Shown here piece after piece: positions 9,467-18,450 of a stretch of DNA of 64,000 nt. Position numbers and translations under genes: made by a program. Numbering within the stretch: the first letter of the stretch is position 1; every line of letters starts with the position of its first letter. The notes under the pieces are model-generated. The model saw nothing but the letters and a program-made list of their open reading frames with translations. It did not search any database and was not told the origin of the DNA. The DNA lies in assembly GCF_900182915.1 (NCBI RefSeq), contig NZ_FXUG01000009.1:248001-312000 (forward strand), in the 5' to 3' direction. The DNA comes from Neorhodopirellula lusitana (GTDB lineage: Bacteria > Planctomycetota > Planctomycetia > Pirellulales > Pirellulaceae).

Positions 9467-9702
9467 CTTCTTCAGTCCAAAATAGTTGTTTTGTCACAGA
9501 ATTACCGGGCAACTTCGCCCTTGTTTCCGCGACGGTAAGCCACCCAGTCTAACGGTGCTGCTTAGAACACGCGATGGCAGATTGGTGGTTTTCGAGAAAA
9601 ACTTCTGATCTCCGTACGCCGCTGCCCCGGTCGTTCCGCGTGACCCTTAAAACCGCTAAATTACTGGAATTAGCCTCTGATGCAACGAAAGCGACGAATC
9701 AA

Positions 9703-9891
9703 ATGGAACAACTCAAAGGCCTGTGGCGGGATACCTGGTGGCTTTGGTGTGGCTTTGTCGCCGTGGTGCTAGCCGTATCATTCCTGCAATCCTTCTTCTT
9801 CCTGCTGACCCTGCCCGCACTGCCAGTCAGCTTTTGCTATTTCGCACTCATCCGCTATGACGACGAAGGCAACGAAAAAGCCGATCTGTGA
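9703..9891 (+). CDS. Small membrane protein of unknown function
   Basis: From ATG 9703 the product is a 62-residue protein with two adjacent hydrophobic segments (around WLWCGFVAVVLAVSF and FFLLTLPALPVSFCYFALI) and a charged acidic tail, so probably two membrane helices. The frame is open from 9574, which would add a 43-residue basic N-terminus. The upstream part has no clear ribosome site and looks less gene-like, so I prefer the short form. No family is recognised. Confidence 0.55.
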   Translation: MEQLKGLWRDTWWLWCGFVAVVLAVSFLQSFFFLLTLPALPVSFCYFALIRYDDEGNEKADL

Positions 9892-10067
9892 AACGCCGTC
9901 GCCCGAAAGCTTGGCAATTCACTGAACGCCAAAACTCGCGTTATAGAGACTGACTCGCGACACAGAGACTCGCGACACAGGAACTGATAGCGCAACCGCG
10001 GCACTGCCTCTCGGCACGTAAGCCGGCGGCTCGCCCAGCCCAGGAAGCAAGGACGTCCAAGCCGTCT

Positions 10068-12722
10068 CTACGAAGTGTGTTGCGGTGACTGGATACTGGG
10101 AGCTAGCCCTTGCTTGGCTTTCTGCAGAAACTGCAACGCTTCCATCGGCGTCATCGAATCCAAATCAACGTTGCTGATTTGTTGAATCAGCGGGTGATCG
10201 GCGTAGCCGAATAGCGTCAGTTGATACTTGTCACCCTCACGATTCCCATTCGGCGGCGCGATGGTTGGCCGGTCGAGGTTGTCGCGGTGATCGGCTTCCA
10301 ATTGCGCAAGCACTTCTTTGGCCCGTGCGTTGACCTGCGGAGGAATCCCCGCCAAGCGTGCCACTTGAATCCCGTAACTTTTGTCGGCACTGCCACTGAC
10401 AATCCGGTGCAGGAACACGACTTCGTCCTGCCACTCCTTCACCGCGACGCTCATATTGGCAACGCGTGGAAGCGTTTCTTGTAGCGCTGCCAACTCGTGG
10501 TAGTGCGTCGCGAACAAAGTCCGACAACCGATCTGTTCATGCAGGTGCTCGGTGATCGCCCACGCCAAAGACAACCCATCATACGTGCTGGTTCCGCGGC
10601 CGATCTCATCCAGAATCACCAGACTTCGGGACGTCGCCGTGTTCAAAATCCGAGCGGTCTCCACCATTTCGACCATGAACGTACTCTGGCCGCGTGACAA
10701 CTCGTCACTGGCACCGACGCGAGCAAAGATCCGATCCGCGATTCCAATCTCAGCCGATTCCGCGGGCACGAAACTACCGACCTGTCCCAGCAACGTGATT
10801 AACGCCACCTGACGAATGTAGGTGCTCTTACCCGCCATGTTTGGCCCCGTGATCAAGTGAATCATTCCCGTTTCCGGGCTCAACACACAATCGTTAGGCA
10901 CAAACTCGCCCTGCTTCATCGACACGTCGAGAACCGGGTGCCGACCGCCTTCAATCCGAACGACGCTATCATCCGCCATCCGCGGCCGCGTCCAGTGATG
11001 CTGAGCCGCCACCTCTGCGAGCGCCGCCAACACATCAACACGCGCGATTGACGTCGCGACTTCCTGAAGCACTGCGAGATGGTCATGGGTCATCTGCCGC
11101 AAGTCAGCGAAAATAATCTGCTCGCGAGTCGACGCCTTTTCATCCGCCGACAGAACCTTCTCTTCGTACTCCTTCAATTCCGGAGTGATGTACCGTTCGC
11201 AATTCTTCAGTGTCTGTTTGCGAATGAAATCAGCGGGAATCTTGTCTTTCTGAGCGTTGGAAACTTCCAAGAAGTAACCGAACACTCGGTTGTAACCAAC
11301 CTTCAAATTCGAGATGCCCGTCTCATCCATCTGGCGTTGCTGATACTCGGCGATCCATTGCTTCCCGCCCTTGGCAAGCTCTCGCAGTGCGTCCAGTTCA
11401 CTATCAAAACCGGGGCGAACGAAGTTGCCTTCTGCTGCCGAAAGTGGGCAGTCGTCATTCAACGCGTTTTCCAGACTGGTGCGCAACTCAGGACAAAGGT
11501 GCAATCGCGATTCAATCTCCACCAGGCAATCGCTTACCCGATCAGTCAGCCTCGCCTTCAACGTTGGCAAACCGCCCAACGTCACCGCAATCTGACGCAG
11601 GTCACGTGGTCCGGTACGCCCAGTTGCGATCCGAGCCAGCAGTCGCGTCAAGTCATACGTGTCCGTCAGGATTTTGCGAACATCGGCGCGAAGCATGTGA
11701 TTGCCAACTAACTCCGATACAGCATCCGCTCGATAAGCAATCGCATCCGGCGCAACTAATGGTGCCGCCAAATAATCAGCCAACATCCGTGAACCACCCG
11801 GCGTTACGGCGCGATCGACCACGCCCAACAACGCGCCCTCGCGGCTGCCAGTTCGCATCGTCCGATTGATTTCCAAGCTTCGCCGCGTCGCCGCATCAAT
11901 CTGCAAGACAGGACTGCGGTTGTGACACATCAAAGTCCGAAAGTGATCCAACGATCCACGTTGTGTGTCTTGCAGATAAGCAAGCACCCCACCGGCAGCT
12001 CGAATCGCCGGCGCGGATCCTTCTTCAAAACCAAGACCTTCCAGTCCTTTCACCGCCAGTTGTTTGCACAAGGCCTTCTCAGAGGCGTCCAGTGCAAAAC
12101 TCCAGCCTGGACGCGATGTCCAAGACCACGGCATCGTTAAATCCGGATGAGTCTGTGGGTCGTCTTCGCAGTACAGCACCTCCGCGGGGCTGATCCGAGC
12201 CAATTCGTCTTCGACACGGCTCTTTGGAAAAACGCCCGCTTCAAAACGACCGCTCGACAATTCCGCCCAAGCGATCCCGACCTGAATTTCGGCCGGTGTG
12301 GCCGCGGATTTCTTGCCTTTGGATTTCGGCGTGACCGCAAACACAGCCGCCAAGTAATTGGGCTCTCGCGGATCCAGCAACCCGTCATCGGTCAACGTGC
12401 CAGCACTGACGACCCGAGTCACCTCGCGGCGTACTAGCCCCTTGGCCTGTTTGGGGTCCTCGACCTGCTCGCAAACCGCAGCTCGATAGCCAGCCTTGAT
12501 TAGCTTTTGCAGATACTGGTCGAGCTGATGGTGCGGAAAACCGGCCATCGCGGTCGGATTCGCACTGTCCTTGTCACGACTCGTTAAGGTCAGGCCGAGT
12601 ATCCCCGCCGCAACCTTGGCATCGTCCAAGAACAGTTCATAGAAATCGCCCATGCGAAAGAACAACAATGCGTCGCCGCATGCCTCTTTCGCCTCGTGGT
12701 ATTGTCGCATCATAGGTGTCAT
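10068..12722 (-). CDS. mutS: DNA mismatch repair protein MutS
   Basis: MutS recognises mismatches and small loops and starts methyl-directed or nick-directed repair. The 884-residue length is typical. Residues 27-29 are the Phe-x-Glu mismatch-wedge motif (GDFYELF). The ATPase domain has a Walker A motif GPNMAGKST at 626-634, a Walker B segment LVILDEIGRGTST near residue 705 and the FATHYHEL switch further on. Start at ATG 12722. The NIPSNAP gene ends only 48 bases upstream on the same strand, so the two may share a transcript. A short direct repeat (GACTCGCGACACAG twice, about 9951-9981) lies beyond the 3' end. Nothing in the sequence suggests loss of function. Confidence 0.97.
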   Translation of the reverse strand: MTPMMRQYHEAKEACGDALLFFRMGDFYELFLDDAKVAAGILGLTLTSRDKDSANPTAMAGFPHHQLDQYLQKLIKAGYRAAVCEQVEDPKQAKGLVRREVTRVVSAGTLTDDGLLDPREPNYLAAVFAVTPKSKGKKSAATPAEIQVGIAWAELSSGRFEAGVFPKSRVEDELARISPAEVLYCEDDPQTHPDLTMPWSWTSRPGWSFALDASEKALCKQLAVKGLEGLGFEEGSAPAIRAAGGVLAYLQDTQRGSLDHFRTLMCHNRSPVLQIDAATRRSLEINRTMRTGSREGALLGVVDRAVTPGGSRMLADYLAAPLVAPDAIAYRADAVSELVGNHMLRADVRKILTDTYDLTRLLARIATGRTGPRDLRQIAVTLGGLPTLKARLTDRVSDCLVEIESRLHLCPELRTSLENALNDDCPLSAAEGNFVRPGFDSELDALRELAKGGKQWIAEYQQRQMDETGISNLKVGYNRVFGYFLEVSNAQKDKIPADFIRKQTLKNCERYITPELKEYEEKVLSADEKASTREQIIFADLRQMTHDHLAVLQEVATSIARVDVLAALAEVAAQHHWTRPRMADDSVVRIEGGRHPVLDVSMKQGEFVPNDCVLSPETGMIHLITGPNMAGKSTYIRQVALITLLGQVGSFVPAESAEIGIADRIFARVGASDELSRGQSTFMVEMVETARILNTATSRSLVILDEIGRGTSTYDGLSLAWAITEHLHEQIGCRTLFATHYHELAALQETLPRVANMSVAVKEWQDEVVFLHRIVSGSADKSYGIQVARLAGIPPQVNARAKEVLAQLEADHRDNLDRPTIAPPNGNREGDKYQLTLFGYADHPLIQQISNVDLDSMTPMEALQFLQKAKQGLAPSIQSPQHTS

Positions 12723-12770
12723 GCGGCAAATCCTAACGTTGCCAACACCTGTGGGACAGAACCGAGAGGA

Positions 12771-13592
12771 CTACATTTGTGAGTATGGCTTCGGCTGAAG
12801 AACGAATTTGTCGATTCGGGAAACCGTACCGTCGTACTTCGGCACCACTTTCAAGACCTTCCAATCCGGATGTTTCACAAAAGCTTTCCAGGATGCCAAT
12901 CGAGCCGCTTCGTTTTCGTACGAAGTCAAGTAAGTCATGCTGGGCATGTGAGCCCCCGCCACACAACGTCCCATGAAGATCGGCGTGATGTCGCAATCCA
13001 AGAAGATGGGCACTTCGCCGCTGTTGAACATCTCGATTTTGGTATCCGCGATCCGCTCGGTCGCACTCTCGTAAAGCCGTAGTTCGTAAACCCGATCCGA
13101 GTTCGAAAGCAGCCCCGCAGGCACTTTCGCCTTCGGCCAACACGCGATCGAGGACAACAATTCGCTGTGAATGCGTTGATACGGAGGATTGTCGTGCGAA
13201 CGCCCCAGGTATTCCGCTGCGGCCGCTTGGTAAGCCGCATCATTAGCTAACGCTTGGCGAGAGGTTTCCAATTGCCCGAGTTGATCGTAAGGCAGCACAA
13301 CGAAAATCGAGTTCAACTTGTTGGTGTCCGACGCACTCGGTGCAAACGCACCGACTGGACCAATTCCCTGCCGCTGTAGTGCCGGGATCAACGCATCTTG
13401 CAAATACGCGTCGACCGCCTCAGCATCGCCATCCTCACCCAACACGTAAGTGCGTACTTCGTAAAACTGGGTTCCGGCTCCGTCATCGGTTACCGACGTT
13501 TCGTCCTCACCATACGACACCGTGGGGGGCGTCATTAGCAGACCTGCCAAGACGAAAGATGCCAACATCGACCAACCAAGACGTACAAACAT
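12771..13592 (-). CDS. Secreted NIPSNAP-family protein
   Basis: A NIPSNAP-type ferredoxin-like α/β protein of unknown biochemical role, with 273 residues. I chose ATG 13592 because it begins a clear signal peptide (MFVRLGWSMLASFVLAGLLM) with cleavage near SYGED; the frame is open up to 13802 but that part looks noncoding. Two NIPSNAP-like repeats can be seen. The first starts at FYEVRTYVLGEDG. The second starts at VYELRLYESATERI and contains the conserved LTSYENEAARLASWKAFVKHPDW region. It lies directly upstream of mutS, but no functional link is known to me. Confidence 0.85.
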   Translation of the reverse strand: MFVRLGWSMLASFVLAGLLMTPPTVSYGEDETSVTDDGAGTQFYEVRTYVLGEDGDAEAVDAYLQDALIPALQRQGIGPVGAFAPSASDTNKLNSIFVVLPYDQLGQLETSRQALANDAAYQAAAAEYLGRSHDNPPYQRIHSELLSSIACWPKAKVPAGLLSNSDRVYELRLYESATERIADTKIEMFNSGEVPIFLDCDITPIFMGRCVAGAHMPSMTYLTSYENEAARLASWKAFVKHPDWKVLKVVPKYDGTVSRIDKFVLQPKPYSQM

Positions 13593-13789
13593 GAACGGGC
13601 TTTCCAACAGCAAAATGGAGCGGTACGGACCCATGCTGCCAACCAGCATGATCCATCGAGAGGGGGCATCAGCATAGCGACCCAAGCGGCTTAGGTGGCG
13701 ATCCCCACAAACGCGAGCGTCCGCGACCGGGCACATCATGTCCCCGGCCCGTAGAGCCGTCGTGAAAAGAGACCGGAAGAAAGTCGGTG

Positions 13790-13825
13790 GACTGCAAAAC
13801 ACGTAAAAACCCGTGTTTTGCAGTC
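13790..13825. repeat. Perfect 14-bp inverted repeat (hairpin)
   Basis: GACTGCAAAACACG (13790-13803) is followed by an 8-base loop and its exact reverse complement (13812-13825). There is no T tract on either side. It could be an operator, a REP-like element or a bidirectional terminator between the two divergent genes. It lies about 200 bases upstream of the NIPSNAP start. Confidence 0.8.
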
Positions 13826-14360
13826 TGATACGTCATTTTCCGGCCGATTCAACGAACGTCAGCCCATGGCCGCGAGCTGACCGCGTTCGGCTCCACGCTT
13901 GGCGAACTCGCGGAGGTAAGGACTAGCCTACGTCCCCGCCCGTCCCGGTCAACATCTGATTTTTCGAAATTGAGATCGGCCGCGGTTCGGGCGGTTCTTT
14001 CGGATCAATCTCGGACCGGACAGTCGGTTCGCTAAGCATTGGAGGCTAATCAGGTTGCGTCGTTTCGGCAGTCTGGGCAGCTTTTGCTAACAAACCGAAA
14101 TCCGCTAGAAACTTTTCCATTTGGGGGGCCACCCATTTCATTTTGCCAAGGCCCGGGAGGTCGCCGGATTCGGGGACCTCAGGTAACCTGAAGGCGTTCC
14201 AAATTTCGGACGCGGACCACCCCTCCAACCAGCCAATGGATAACCCACCTCCCGACAAAAGCCCGGTTAGTGACGAATATCAAATCATCGCTGCCCAAGA
14301 CCGGCGCAACAAAACAGGTGCACGCAAAGCCACCAGTCTCGTATTGAGCCGCGAGACCGT

Positions 14361-14370
14361 CCCCCCCCCC
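14361..14370 (+). repeat. Homopolymeric C10 tract upstream of rhaB
   Basis: Ten consecutive C residues lie 36 bases before the TTG start of the rhamnulokinase gene, at promoter or 5' leader distance. Such tracts are prone to slippage; whether this one affects expression is unknown. Confidence 0.85.
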
Positions 14371-14405
14371 AATGACAGAACCAGGCACGAATAGAGGATC
14401 AAGAG

Positions 14406-15953
14406 TTGAGTACATCACCTGCTGAGGAGCCAATCAATCCGATTTCAGCTGCTGGGCTGACCGGTCCAATCCACCTCGCCGTCGACCTCGGTGCGTCCAG
14501 CGGTCGTGTAATTGCTGCCGGAATCACAAACGGCAAACTCCAGCTAGCCGAAATTTGGCGATTTGAGAACAAGCCGGTCCGCGTGCATGAGGATCTGTTC
14601 TGGAATCATCTTGGATTGTGGCAGGAGATCACCTACGGATTGCGTCTCGCGGCCAACCAAGCCGCATCCCTTCCTGACGTTAAAATCGCATCGGTCGGAG
14701 TGGATACCTGGGGCGTCGATTTCGGGATGCTCGATGAAAACGACCAGCTGATCGGCCCGGTTCGTTGCTACCGAGACCCGCGAAACCAAGGCATGATGGC
14801 CGAGGCCGTTAGCAAGCTGTCACGCGATGAAATTTTCGCTGAAACGGGTCTCCAGTTCATGGAGATCAACACGCTCTATCAGCTGATAGCGGGTCGCCAG
14901 GCCAACGATGTTTCGCTGCAGCACGCGAAAACCTTTCTGATGATGGCGGACTTGTTTCACTGGATGCTATCGGGAGCCAAGACCATCGAGGCCACCAACG
15001 CCTCGACCACTCAAATGCTCTCGCCCGAAACGGGCCAGTGGTCAGCCAAGCTGTTAAGCACTTTCGACATCCCAGCGGAGTTGTTTCCCGACCCCACACC
15101 GGCGGGCACTCCAATTGGAGTCGTCCATCCAACCGTGGCGGAAATTACGGGCCTACACGAAGTCCCCGTGATCACTCCGGCGACGCATGACACAGCCTCA
15201 GCGGTGCTGTCGGTTCCGGCGATCGATTTCGCACCGGCGAAACCCGATTGGTGCTACATCAGCTCGGGAACCTGGTCGTTGATGGGCGTCGAACTGCCCA
15301 AACCCAAAGTCACACCGTTATGCAGCGAACTCAACTTCACCAACGAAGGTGGCGTTCATCGCAGCACTCGATTGCTAAAGAACATCGGTGGTCTATGGAT
15401 CTTCCAACAAATACGTGCCTCACTTCAACGAAAGGGTAGCGCACCAAGCTGGTCTGAAATGGTGGACGCTGCCAAAGCAGCCGCCCCATTCGAACTGCTA
15501 ATCAATCCTGACGATCCAGCCTTGCTGGCACCCACGGACATGATTGAAGAGTTACATGCACTGTCCCAGCGGACCGGACAAGCGGCCCCCACCGACAATG
15601 GCGTCCTGTTCCGAGCGGCACTCGAAGGGTTGGCACTGCGATACCGCGCTACCTTGGAAAGTCTTGAACGACTGACCGACAGTTCGATCCGAACCATCCA
15701 CATCGTCGGAGGTGGATCACAAAATCAATTGCTTTGCCAAATGACCGCCGATGCATGCAACCGCACCGTTGTCGCAGGTCCGGTGGAGGCCACTGCGATC
15801 GGCAACGTGGTCATGCAGATGATCGGCAGCGGTCGCCTGGAATCGATTAGTGAAGCGAGAAAATTGATTCGCGACAGCTTTCCTACAACAACCTACCAAC
15901 CTCAAAACACCCAGATCTGGGACGAGCCAGCCGCTCGCTTTTCGCAATTATAA
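14406..15953 (+). CDS. rhaB: Rhamnulokinase (FGGY family)
   Basis: RhaB phosphorylates L-rhamnulose to L-rhamnulose-1-phosphate in rhamnose catabolism. The 515-residue protein has the FGGY N-terminal phosphate motif HLAVDLGASSGRVIA. It also has the RhaB-specific VDTWGVDFGMLD, TNASTTQM, and VIT(P)ATHDTASAV around residue 260. The second nucleotide-binding motif is VGGGSQNQLLCQMTADA. Translation starts at TTG 14406, preceded by a purine-rich GAGGATCAAGAG. No isomerase, aldolase or rhamnose regulator is adjacent, so the pathway is dispersed. Rhodopirellula-like bacteria degrade rhamnose-containing algal polysaccharides, which fits. Confidence 0.92.
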   Translation: MSTSPAEEPINPISAAGLTGPIHLAVDLGASSGRVIAAGITNGKLQLAEIWRFENKPVRVHEDLFWNHLGLWQEITYGLRLAANQAASLPDVKIASVGVDTWGVDFGMLDENDQLIGPVRCYRDPRNQGMMAEAVSKLSRDEIFAETGLQFMEINTLYQLIAGRQANDVSLQHAKTFLMMADLFHWMLSGAKTIEATNASTTQMLSPETGQWSAKLLSTFDIPAELFPDPTPAGTPIGVVHPTVAEITGLHEVPVITPATHDTASAVLSVPAIDFAPAKPDWCYISSGTWSLMGVELPKPKVTPLCSELNFTNEGGVHRSTRLLKNIGGLWIFQQIRASLQRKGSAPSWSEMVDAAKAAAPFELLINPDDPALLAPTDMIEELHALSQRTGQAAPTDNGVLFRAALEGLALRYRATLESLERLTDSSIRTIHIVGGGSQNQLLCQMTADACNRTVVAGPVEATAIGNVVMQMIGSGRLESISEARKLIRDSFPTTTYQPQNTQIWDEPAARFSQL

Positions 15954-16063
15954 TAGGTCGCTGCTGCATCAAACGCCAAAGCACCCAGTGATAAGCTCGG
16001 CGTCACAAACACGCTGAGTATCACCGAACGCCCTTTCGAACATCGCTTCTTGCATCTTTTCCG

Positions 16064-16720
16064 ATGACGCCAACTCTTCCCACCGAATCCGAACTCGCAC
16101 GTCGCAAGAAAGCGATCCGGGCGTCGGCGCATTCAGCCCGGAAGGCACAAACCAACAAGAACGAAATCAGCAAGCGAATCACCGATTCAGTGTGTGCCTT
16201 GCCCGCCTATCAAAAGGCCAACTCGGTGCTCTGGTACATCGACGTGCGTGACGAAGTGCGGACTCAACACAACTTGCCGGCGGTTCTTGCAAGCAACAAG
16301 AAAATTGTCATCCCGTTCTGTGTCGGTAACGACCTGCAACTCTTCCATCTTGAGTCACTCGACGAACTAACGCCGGGCAAGTACGGCATCCTCGAACCAG
16401 ACCATTCGCTTCGAAATGTGATCACGAAACAAGTTTCGATCACAGAGGTCGACATGGTGATCGTCCCCGGCGTCGCTTTTGATCCCCACGGCGGTCGCCT
16501 CGGACACGGGAAGGGTTACTATGACAAGCTATTGCAACAAGCCTCGGAATCAACAACCTTGGCCGCGCTGGCGTTCCAATGCCAAATCGTTACTGACATT
16601 CCAATGCAGTCCCATGACATCGCGATGGATTGGGTCGTAACCGAAAACAAGACCTACCCCGACATTCATTCCAGCGAACATCCGGCCATCCGCACGACAG
16701 CCCCCGACGAGCTCACTTAA
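16064..16720 (+). CDS. 5-formyltetrahydrofolate cyclo-ligase
   Basis: The enzyme converts 5-formyl-THF to 5,10-methenyl-THF with ATP, returning the storage form to one-carbon metabolism. At 218 residues it has the family length. The N-terminal RRKKAIRASAHSARKAQ helix and the phosphate-binding motif GVAFDPHGGRLGHGKGYYD (residues about 140-158) are diagnostic. The stop codon shares one base with the Rrf2 start (TAATG), indicating translational coupling. Confidence 0.93.
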   Translation: MTPTLPTESELARRKKAIRASAHSARKAQTNKNEISKRITDSVCALPAYQKANSVLWYIDVRDEVRTQHNLPAVLASNKKIVIPFCVGNDLQLFHLESLDELTPGKYGILEPDHSLRNVITKQVSITEVDMVIVPGVAFDPHGGRLGHGKGYYDKLLQQASESTTLAALAFQCQIVTDIPMQSHDIAMDWVVTENKTYPDIHSSEHPAIRTTAPDELT

Positions 16721-17145
16721 TGGTCATCAACGCGGCCGTTCACTATGCATGCCTCGCCATGATGGATCTCGCAATCCATAGCGAGGATGGTGTGCCTGTG
16801 CGGTCAGCCGAAATCATTCTTCGCAATGAAATCCCGGGCCCGTACTTGGTGCAAATCTTGCGTTCGCTCAAGTCTGCAGGTTTCGTCAAAGCGGTACGAG
16901 GCAGCCAAGGTGGCTACCTGCTCGAGGTTGCCCCCGATGCCATCACGCTGCTCGACATCGCCGAAGCGATCGGCTGTCCCGACTCCATTGAACCCGCCCG
17001 TGAAGACGAACCGTCCGCTCAACGAGCACTCAAGAAACATTGGCGAGCCGCCGATGAAAAGTCACGCGAACTGCTCGCCCGAGTTCGGCTTGGTGACGTG
17101 ATCCGGTCCATTCGCGAAAGCGAAGAACCGATGTTCTACATCTAG
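16720..17145 (+). CDS. Rrf2-family transcriptional regulator without the Fe-S cysteine triad
   Basis: A 141-residue winged-helix regulator of the Rrf2/IscR family. The N-terminal helix (HYACLAMMDLA), the recognition-helix region PGPYLVQILRSLKSAGFV and the wing RGSQGGYLLE are conserved. The region that carries three Cys in IscR or NsrR has only one (AIGCPD), so an iron-sulfur cluster of that type is unlikely. Start at ATG 16720 overlaps the folate gene stop; the longer frame from 16630 is rejected. The target is unknown. Confidence 0.88.
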   Translation: MVINAAVHYACLAMMDLAIHSEDGVPVRSAEIILRNEIPGPYLVQILRSLKSAGFVKAVRGSQGGYLLEVAPDAITLLDIAEAIGCPDSIEPAREDEPSAQRALKKHWRAADEKSRELLARVRLGDVIRSIRESEEPMFYI

Positions 17146-17284
17146 CAGCCTGTTGATTTTCGATTGCAGTAGGCACAAACCCTGTGCCCTTCGGCTAAAA
17201 GCGTTTGAGCACGCCACGGTTTCAGCTGGCGGACCGCACGACGGAGCGTCTGTGCTACCTGCTATGCAATTTCCAACAGGCCGC
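17145..17284. mobile_element. Putative MITE-like element with imperfect terminal inverted repeats
   Basis: The ends GCAGCCTGTTG (17145-17155) and CAACAGGCCGC (17274-17284) are inverted repeats with one mismatch. Similarity continues inward for about 30 bases, including ATTGCA and GTAG blocks on both sides. The element is about 140 bp, contains no gene and begins at the last base of the Rrf2 stop codon. Whether it occurs elsewhere in the genome cannot be tested here. Confidence 0.5.
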
Positions 17285-17302
17285 GAGTCACCAAAAGCCC
17301 CG

Positions 17303-18337
17303 CTACTGCTTCGACTCCGCCGTCAAGCTGATTGTGGCACTCACACTCCGGTGATCCGAACCGCAATCTCGCCCCACAGCGAACTCCGTACAATGCAGAC
17401 CTTTCCCAATCAAAATGTGGTCAAGAGTAAGGCCCATTAAAAACGTTGGACGAACAAACCAAGTGGGCGCCACGTTCAAGCCGAGGCCAGTTCGACGAAG
17501 TTGCGCCGCTTCTACAAAATCAACAAAGTGCGGCGACCATGGTGTCACATTCAAATCCCCCACCACAATGGTCCGCTCCGCCATCTTTAAGTCCTCGCCA
17601 ACAAAGTCCGCCAGGAATCGCAGCTGCTCGCGACGATACCCAAATCCCGATGCGCCCATCGGCGGATACGTGTGCACTCCGATAACGCGATAACCGCCAA
17701 CCTCCGCTTGGACCGCCACCGGACCGCCCGCCACTTCGAATGCTTCAGGCTTCCCAAGCGGGTAGCGACTGAGCATCCCAATTCCAAAGTTGCCCGCGTC
17801 CTCTGGCAATAGCATTTGGTGCGGATGCGAGTCCCCGAACTCGGTTCGCAACCGCTCCGACAAATCCGTCGACAACTCGATCACAACCAACACATCTGGA
17901 TCAATCTGCTTCAACTCCGCGATGATCTCGTCGTGCCGAAGATTCGAGGTCAACACATTCGTCGTTACAATGCGTAGCGAACCGATGGCATCGCCCGCAG
18001 TCTCAATGTCAGTATCAACACCAGCCCTCCCGTCGGTCCAAGCCGGAACCAAACCTGGCAAATGCACCAAAAGCAACAGTGCCAGACACAACAATTGTTT
18101 GGACAATCGCCCACGCTGTGACGCCCAACACAATGCGATCCAAATCAGGATTCCGACAAACCACTGAACCCGCAAGTTGGCAACCAAATCACACAACCAG
18201 TGGTAACGTCCGCACAACGACGCAAACGTCAACGCAACCAACGCGATGGTCACGCACGACAAAAACAGATCGAATGCACGCTTTATTTCTGAGTGCGAAA
18301 TCAAACAAACGACCCTATGTGCGGCTAAACAAAACAC
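17303..18337 (-). CDS. Membrane-anchored endonuclease/exonuclease/phosphatase (EEP) family protein
   Basis: This is a DNase I-fold hydrolase on a membrane anchor. The N-terminal 100 residues hold three hydrophobic helices. The catalytic domain follows with LRIVTTNVLTSN, a metal-binding Glu in VVIELS, the HTYPPMG strand, the key GDLNVTPWS motif near residue 258 and a C-terminal SDHRS motif. The substrate may be a nucleic acid, a phosphoinositide-like lipid or another phosphodiester; homologues are often annotated only as EEP family. I cannot exclude a slightly later start than 18337. Confidence 0.85.
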   Translation of the reverse strand: MFCLAAHRVVCLISHSEIKRAFDLFLSCVTIALVALTFASLCGRYHWLCDLVANLRVQWFVGILIWIALCWASQRGRLSKQLLCLALLLLVHLPGLVPAWTDGRAGVDTDIETAGDAIGSLRIVTTNVLTSNLRHDEIIAELKQIDPDVLVVIELSTDLSERLRTEFGDSHPHQMLLPEDAGNFGIGMLSRYPLGKPEAFEVAGGPVAVQAEVGGYRVIGVHTYPPMGASGFGYRREQLRFLADFVGEDLKMAERTIVVGDLNVTPWSPHFVDFVEAAQLRRTGLGLNVAPTWFVRPTFLMGLTLDHILIGKGLHCTEFAVGRDCGSDHRSVSATISLTAESKQ

Positions 18338-18450
18338 CCACTGTATCGGGTTTCATGGATCGAGTTAGCGCCGCTGGCGTTCTCACGACCGCGTTTTCAC
18401 AAGGTCACTCTCGCTGGAAGAGTCTGTCGTAGCGATCGAATCTCGGAAAG

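Larger units (their letters stand above)
13593..14405. other. Long intergenic region with a perfect hairpin and a C tract
   Basis: These 800 bases separate the divergent NIPSNAP and rhaB genes. They hold a perfect 14-bp inverted repeat at 13790-13825 and a run of ten C at 14361-14370, listed separately. Small opposed frames (14046-14258 minus, 14143-14394 plus) overlap each other and have no recognisable motif, so I do not call them as genes. Confidence 0.5.

Noticed and set aside
14046-14258. 70-residue frame on the minus strand
   Set aside because: It overlaps an opposing frame and has no motif; too weak to call.
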